From: UBA7985 sp965661545 | Lineage (GTDB): Bacteria > Pseudomonadota > Alphaproteobacteria > UBA7985 | Assembly (NCBI GenBank): GCA_965661545.1 | Contig: CBFIEF010000007.1 | Location: 1-64,000, forward strand | Reading direction: 5' to 3' | DNA length: 64,000 nucleotides | Part shown: piece after piece, positions 62,072 to 64,000 of the stretch | How the letters are laid out: each line of letters begins with the position of its first letter | How positions within the stretch are numbered: the stretch's first letter is position 1 | Notes under the pieces: generated by a model | What the model was told of the DNA's origin: nothing | Seen by the model: only the letters and a program-made list of their open reading frames with translations | The model's database searches: none | Made by a program: the position numbers and the translations under genes

Positions 62072-62962
62072 CTAATCTTCGACCAGGGCCTTTATCGCCG
62101 GCCTCAAGTCAGGACCAATGATACTGTCCCGCAGGGCATAGGCGACATTGGCGAGGACAAAGCCTTCCTTGGACCCGCAGTCAAACCGCCGCCCTTCGCA
62201 CAAGTGGCCCAGCGTCTCAACACCGTCCTGAATACTGGCATCGATAGCATCGGTGAGCTGAATTTCCCCACCTGCCCCACGTTCTTGACGATCCAAATGC
62301 TTCAGCACCGAGTTATCAAGGATATAGCGGCCAAAGACTGCCATGTTTGATGGAGCATCTTTTGGCAGCGGCTTCTCAACAATGCCCTTTGCTCTGAACG
62401 ACGTCCCGTCTTCATGCCAATGATCGATGTCCAGAATACCAAATTTTCGGGTCATTTTCGGCTCGACGCCTTCAACACCAATCAGGTTGGCCGCTGAGCC
62501 ATCAAGGCTGTCATAGACCGCCAGCAATTGCGCTAAGCACGGTTGGTCGCCAAGGATGATGTCATCCGGCAGCAGCACCGCAAAGGGTTCATCGCCGATC
62601 ACGTGGCGCGCGCACCAAACAGCATGCCCCAAGCCAAGCGGCTCCTGCTGACGAACATAGGCGATGGTTCCCGGGGGGAAATTGGTGGCTTCAACGGTTT
62701 GCAAAGCCTCATCCTTGCCCCTTGCCGCCAAAGTGGCCTCCAGCTCAAAGGCGTGATCGAAGTGGTCTTCAATCGCTGTCTTCCCGCGCCCCGTCACAAA
62801 AATCAGCTGCTCGATGCCACTGGCCAATGCCTCTTGAACCGCGTGCTGGATGACTGGACGATCAACGACCGTTAGCATCTCCTTGGGCATAGCTTTGGTG
62901 GCCGGTAAAAAACGCGTACCCAAGCCAGCCACTGGCAAAACAGCTTTACGAATGCGACGCAT
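62072..62962 (-). CDS. galU: UTP-glucose-1-phosphate uridylyltransferase
   Basis: Makes UDP-glucose for polysaccharide, lipid and osmolyte synthesis. It is 296 residues from the ATG at 62962 (MRRIRKAVLPVAGLG). The nucleotide-binding GLGTRFLPATKAMPKEML lies at the N-terminus. FVTGRGKTAIEDHF, PLGLGHAVWCAR and VLLPDDIIL (metal-binding Asp) follow, then GIVEKPLP and GGEIQLTDAI in the substrate pocket. Length and order are normal for bacterial GalU. It is a single-gene unit, convergent with fhs. Confidence 0.95.
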   Translation of the reverse strand: MRRIRKAVLPVAGLGTRFLPATKAMPKEMLTVVDRPVIQHAVQEALASGIEQLIFVTGRGKTAIEDHFDHAFELEATLAARGKDEALQTVEATNFPPGTIAYVRQQEPLGLGHAVWCARHVIGDEPFAVLLPDDIILGDQPCLAQLLAVYDSLDGSAANLIGVEGVEPKMTRKFGILDIDHWHEDGTSFRAKGIVEKPLPKDAPSNMAVFGRYILDNSVLKHLDRQERGAGGEIQLTDAIDASIQDGVETLGHLCEGRRFDCGSKEGFVLANVAYALRDSIIGPDLRPAIKALVED

Positions 62963-63031
62963 GTTTAATCCTAAATGCGAGAAAATCCACAAATCTGCAT
63001 CAGTTTAACCTGACTTAGGCCCAAAGCACAT

Positions 63032-63065
63032 AAAAAGGCCGTTGCAGTCAATTCACAACGGCCTT
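63032..63065 (-). terminator. Rho-independent terminator of the DUF2147 gene
   Basis: AAGGCCGTTG (63035-63044) and CAACGGCCTT (63056-63065), a perfect 10-bp stem with an 11-base loop. On the minus strand it runs into TTTTTA. It lies 45 bases after the stop at 63110 and before galU on the same strand, so it isolates galU from upstream transcription. Confidence 0.88.
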
Positions 63066-63109
63066 GCTTGCGAAACCTCAGCGCCGAGCCTTGGTTCTAA
63101 CTGTGCGCT

Positions 63110-63526
63110 TTAGCTTGCGGGTGTACGCGTCCAGACTTGGGACTGACAGATGCCAAAGATACACCCGGCCACACTCAGCGTGCCGTCCTCCAACAACTCC
63201 ATTTTCCCGCCATAGATGTTGTCATCAATGGGGTTCCAAATCTTGCCTTTGCCAAACTTGCCTTCGCCCATATCGATCAAGTTATAGAGGATCAACTTTC
63301 CGAGAAAGTAGTCTGGGTCATCAGCATCCGGAGCGGCAATTACTTCACCGCAGAATTTCGCCGGATCATCAGCACAGCCCCCAATATCGATGATCAGATA
63401 GCGCGGTGGGTCTCCCACTCCAGCAGTATCCCAAAGGCCGTTGACTGCGTTTACGTCCTCCGCCTTAGCGATCATCGGCAGTGCAAGTGCGAAAAGCGCC
63501 GCAGTCAGCATTTGCAGCAGTTTCAT
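63110..63526 (-). CDS. DUF2147 family exported protein
   Basis: Small secreted protein of 138 residues. GGGAGG lies 9 bases before the ATG. Signal peptide MKLLQMLTAALFALALPMIAKA ends at AED. The mature part has the DUF2147 pattern: NGLWDTAG at the start, IDIGGC and FCGEVIAA, then KGKIWNPIDDNIYGG and a final Cys-containing CIFGICQSQVWTR. The family is thought to fold as a lipocalin-like barrel; its function is not established. It has its own terminator. Confidence 0.87.
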   Translation of the reverse strand: MKLLQMLTAALFALALPMIAKAEDVNAVNGLWDTAGVGDPPRYLIIDIGGCADDPAKFCGEVIAAPDADDPDYFLGKLILYNLIDMGEGKFGKGKIWNPIDDNIYGGKMELLEDGTLSVAGCIFGICQSQVWTRTPAS

Positions 63527-63649
63527 TGTATTATTCCTCCCATTCTAGACCATTTGGCCGTCAATAGGAGACATATAGACCATTTTCCCTGCCAATTAAG
63601 GGGTGAGAGCACACATTTACTCTCCCATCACCAGCCGCCACGCCAGCCG

Positions 63650-63701
63650 CCAACCGCCGAAAGGCGGTTGGTCGCGCGGGTGGGGTGGGTGGGTGGGTGG
63701 G
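63650..63701. repeat. Hairpin with GAAA loop beside a G-quadruplex-forming tract
   Basis: A 9-bp stem CCAACCGCC-GAAA-GGCGGTTGG (63650-63671) is followed 6 bases later by six runs of three or four G separated by single T (63678-63701), the classic pattern for a stable parallel G-quadruplex on the plus strand. The minus strand, which is the coding sense of the neighbouring genes, is a C-rich CCCA repeat. It lies between the LysR fragment and the DUF2147 gene. Confidence 0.85.
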
Positions 63702-63743
63702 CAAAGTAATGAGAGCAGCGTTAGGACAAGACCCCGCCGCTGC

Positions 63744-64000
63744 TTATCCCGGCATCCGCTTTTGCACGGCGCGATGAATCCGCGTCACCAGCGCTTGCGC
63801 AATCGGTGGCAATGGATAGCCATCCAAACGCGCAATCACGCCGGGCAAACTGCCGCGGAACGGCTCGCGATGGAACCGCAGTTTCGCAACTTCATTGCGC
63901 TTGAGTTGGTCGGAGACAACCTGCGCCGGCAGCACGCCAATAGCGTCGGTTTCGGCGATCATCTTGCGCATCAAACCCAAATCTTGGGTCATCAAGAACG
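63744..64000 (-). CDS. LysR-type regulator, C-terminal fragment (cut by window edge)
   Basis: About 85 residues ending at 63744, with the reading frame open to the last base of the window, so the start lies beyond it. The sequence MRKMIAETDAIGVLPAQVV followed by LRFHREPFRGSLPGVIARLDG and a helical ending LPPIAQALVTRIHRAV resembles the last part of a LysR effector-binding domain. The DNA-binding half is not visible, so the assignment rests on this segment alone. Confidence 0.65.
   Translation of the reverse strand, partial: FLMTQDLGLMRKMIAETDAIGVLPAQVVSDQLKRNEVAKLRFHREPFRGSLPGVIARLDGYPLPPIAQALVTRIHRAVQKRMPG

Noticed and set aside
1..64000. CRISPR arrays, insertion sequences, prophage genes, tRNA and rRNA genes
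   Set aside because: No regularly spaced direct repeats, transposase or integrase motifs, or cloverleaf-like sequences were found in the intergenic regions.

Overview
The window reads as a chromosomal segment of a heterotrophic, probably marine alphaproteobacterium. This placement is inferred from gene content: three TRAP transport systems, sulfatases, a DMSP-lyase-like cupin, BKACE and cyclase-family degradation genes, protocatechuate 4,5-cleavage genes, a soluble NAD-linked formate dehydrogenase beside formate-THF ligase, and GalU and Fhs sequences of alphaproteobacterial style. No rRNA, tRNA, insertion sequence, prophage or CRISPR array was seen. Genes are tightly packed, often with 1-14 base overlaps.

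Region 1 (1-14986) is the least conventional part. It holds two CHASE2-type class III adenylate cyclases, two FecR-domain envelope proteins (one interrupted by an in-frame stop), a TPR/beta-barrel outer-membrane protein, two exported proteins sharing an unusual roughly 45-residue repeat, and two membrane proteins with cyclic-nucleotide-binding domains (a SulP-STAS-cNMP transporter and a small three-helix protein). Four of these lie in one minus-strand run: FecR/cadherin/repeat protein, cyclase, cNMP protein, SulP-cNMP transporter. I read this as a possible envelope-to-cAMP-to-transport signalling module and as the best candidate for an undescribed system. An AT-rich spacer (14987-15384) separates it from the catabolic region.

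Region 2 (15385-37015) is catabolic and transport-related. A TAXI-type TRAP system is followed by a sulfatase, a YtcJ-like amidohydrolase, a second sulfatase, a ChaC-like enzyme and a degenerate SDR. A TetR-controlled operon comes next (DctPQM TRAP, cyclase-family hydrolase, BKACE, OsmC), with an 18-bp palindromic operator. After it lie a proline-racemase-family enzyme with a Ser/Thr active-site pair, a periplasmic IorAB-like molybdenum hydroxylase and a 5'-nucleotidase.

Region 3 (37280-44335) looks like an aromatic-acid unit. A CYP199A-like P450 is divergent from a DctPQM TRAP importer, which converges on ligA-ligB-ligC (protocatechuate 4,5-dioxygenase and CHMS dehydrogenase). A likely route is uptake of a methoxybenzoate, O-demethylation, then meta-cleavage.

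Region 4 (44494-55277) holds a TSUP permease, the arsenate-detoxification pair gapdh-arsJ, and a plus-strand operon of isopropylmalate-dehydrogenase-like, GMC oxidoreductase, aldehyde dehydrogenase and DMSP-lyase-family cupin, with a LysR regulator. GNAT, TenA and MmcQ/YjbR genes follow. Region 5 (55654-64000) holds a fused FdsG-FdsB subunit, FdsA, Fhs, GalU, a DUF2147 protein and the C-terminal end of a LysR regulator cut by the window edge. Its intergenic spaces carry clustered hairpins and a G-quadruplex-forming tract.
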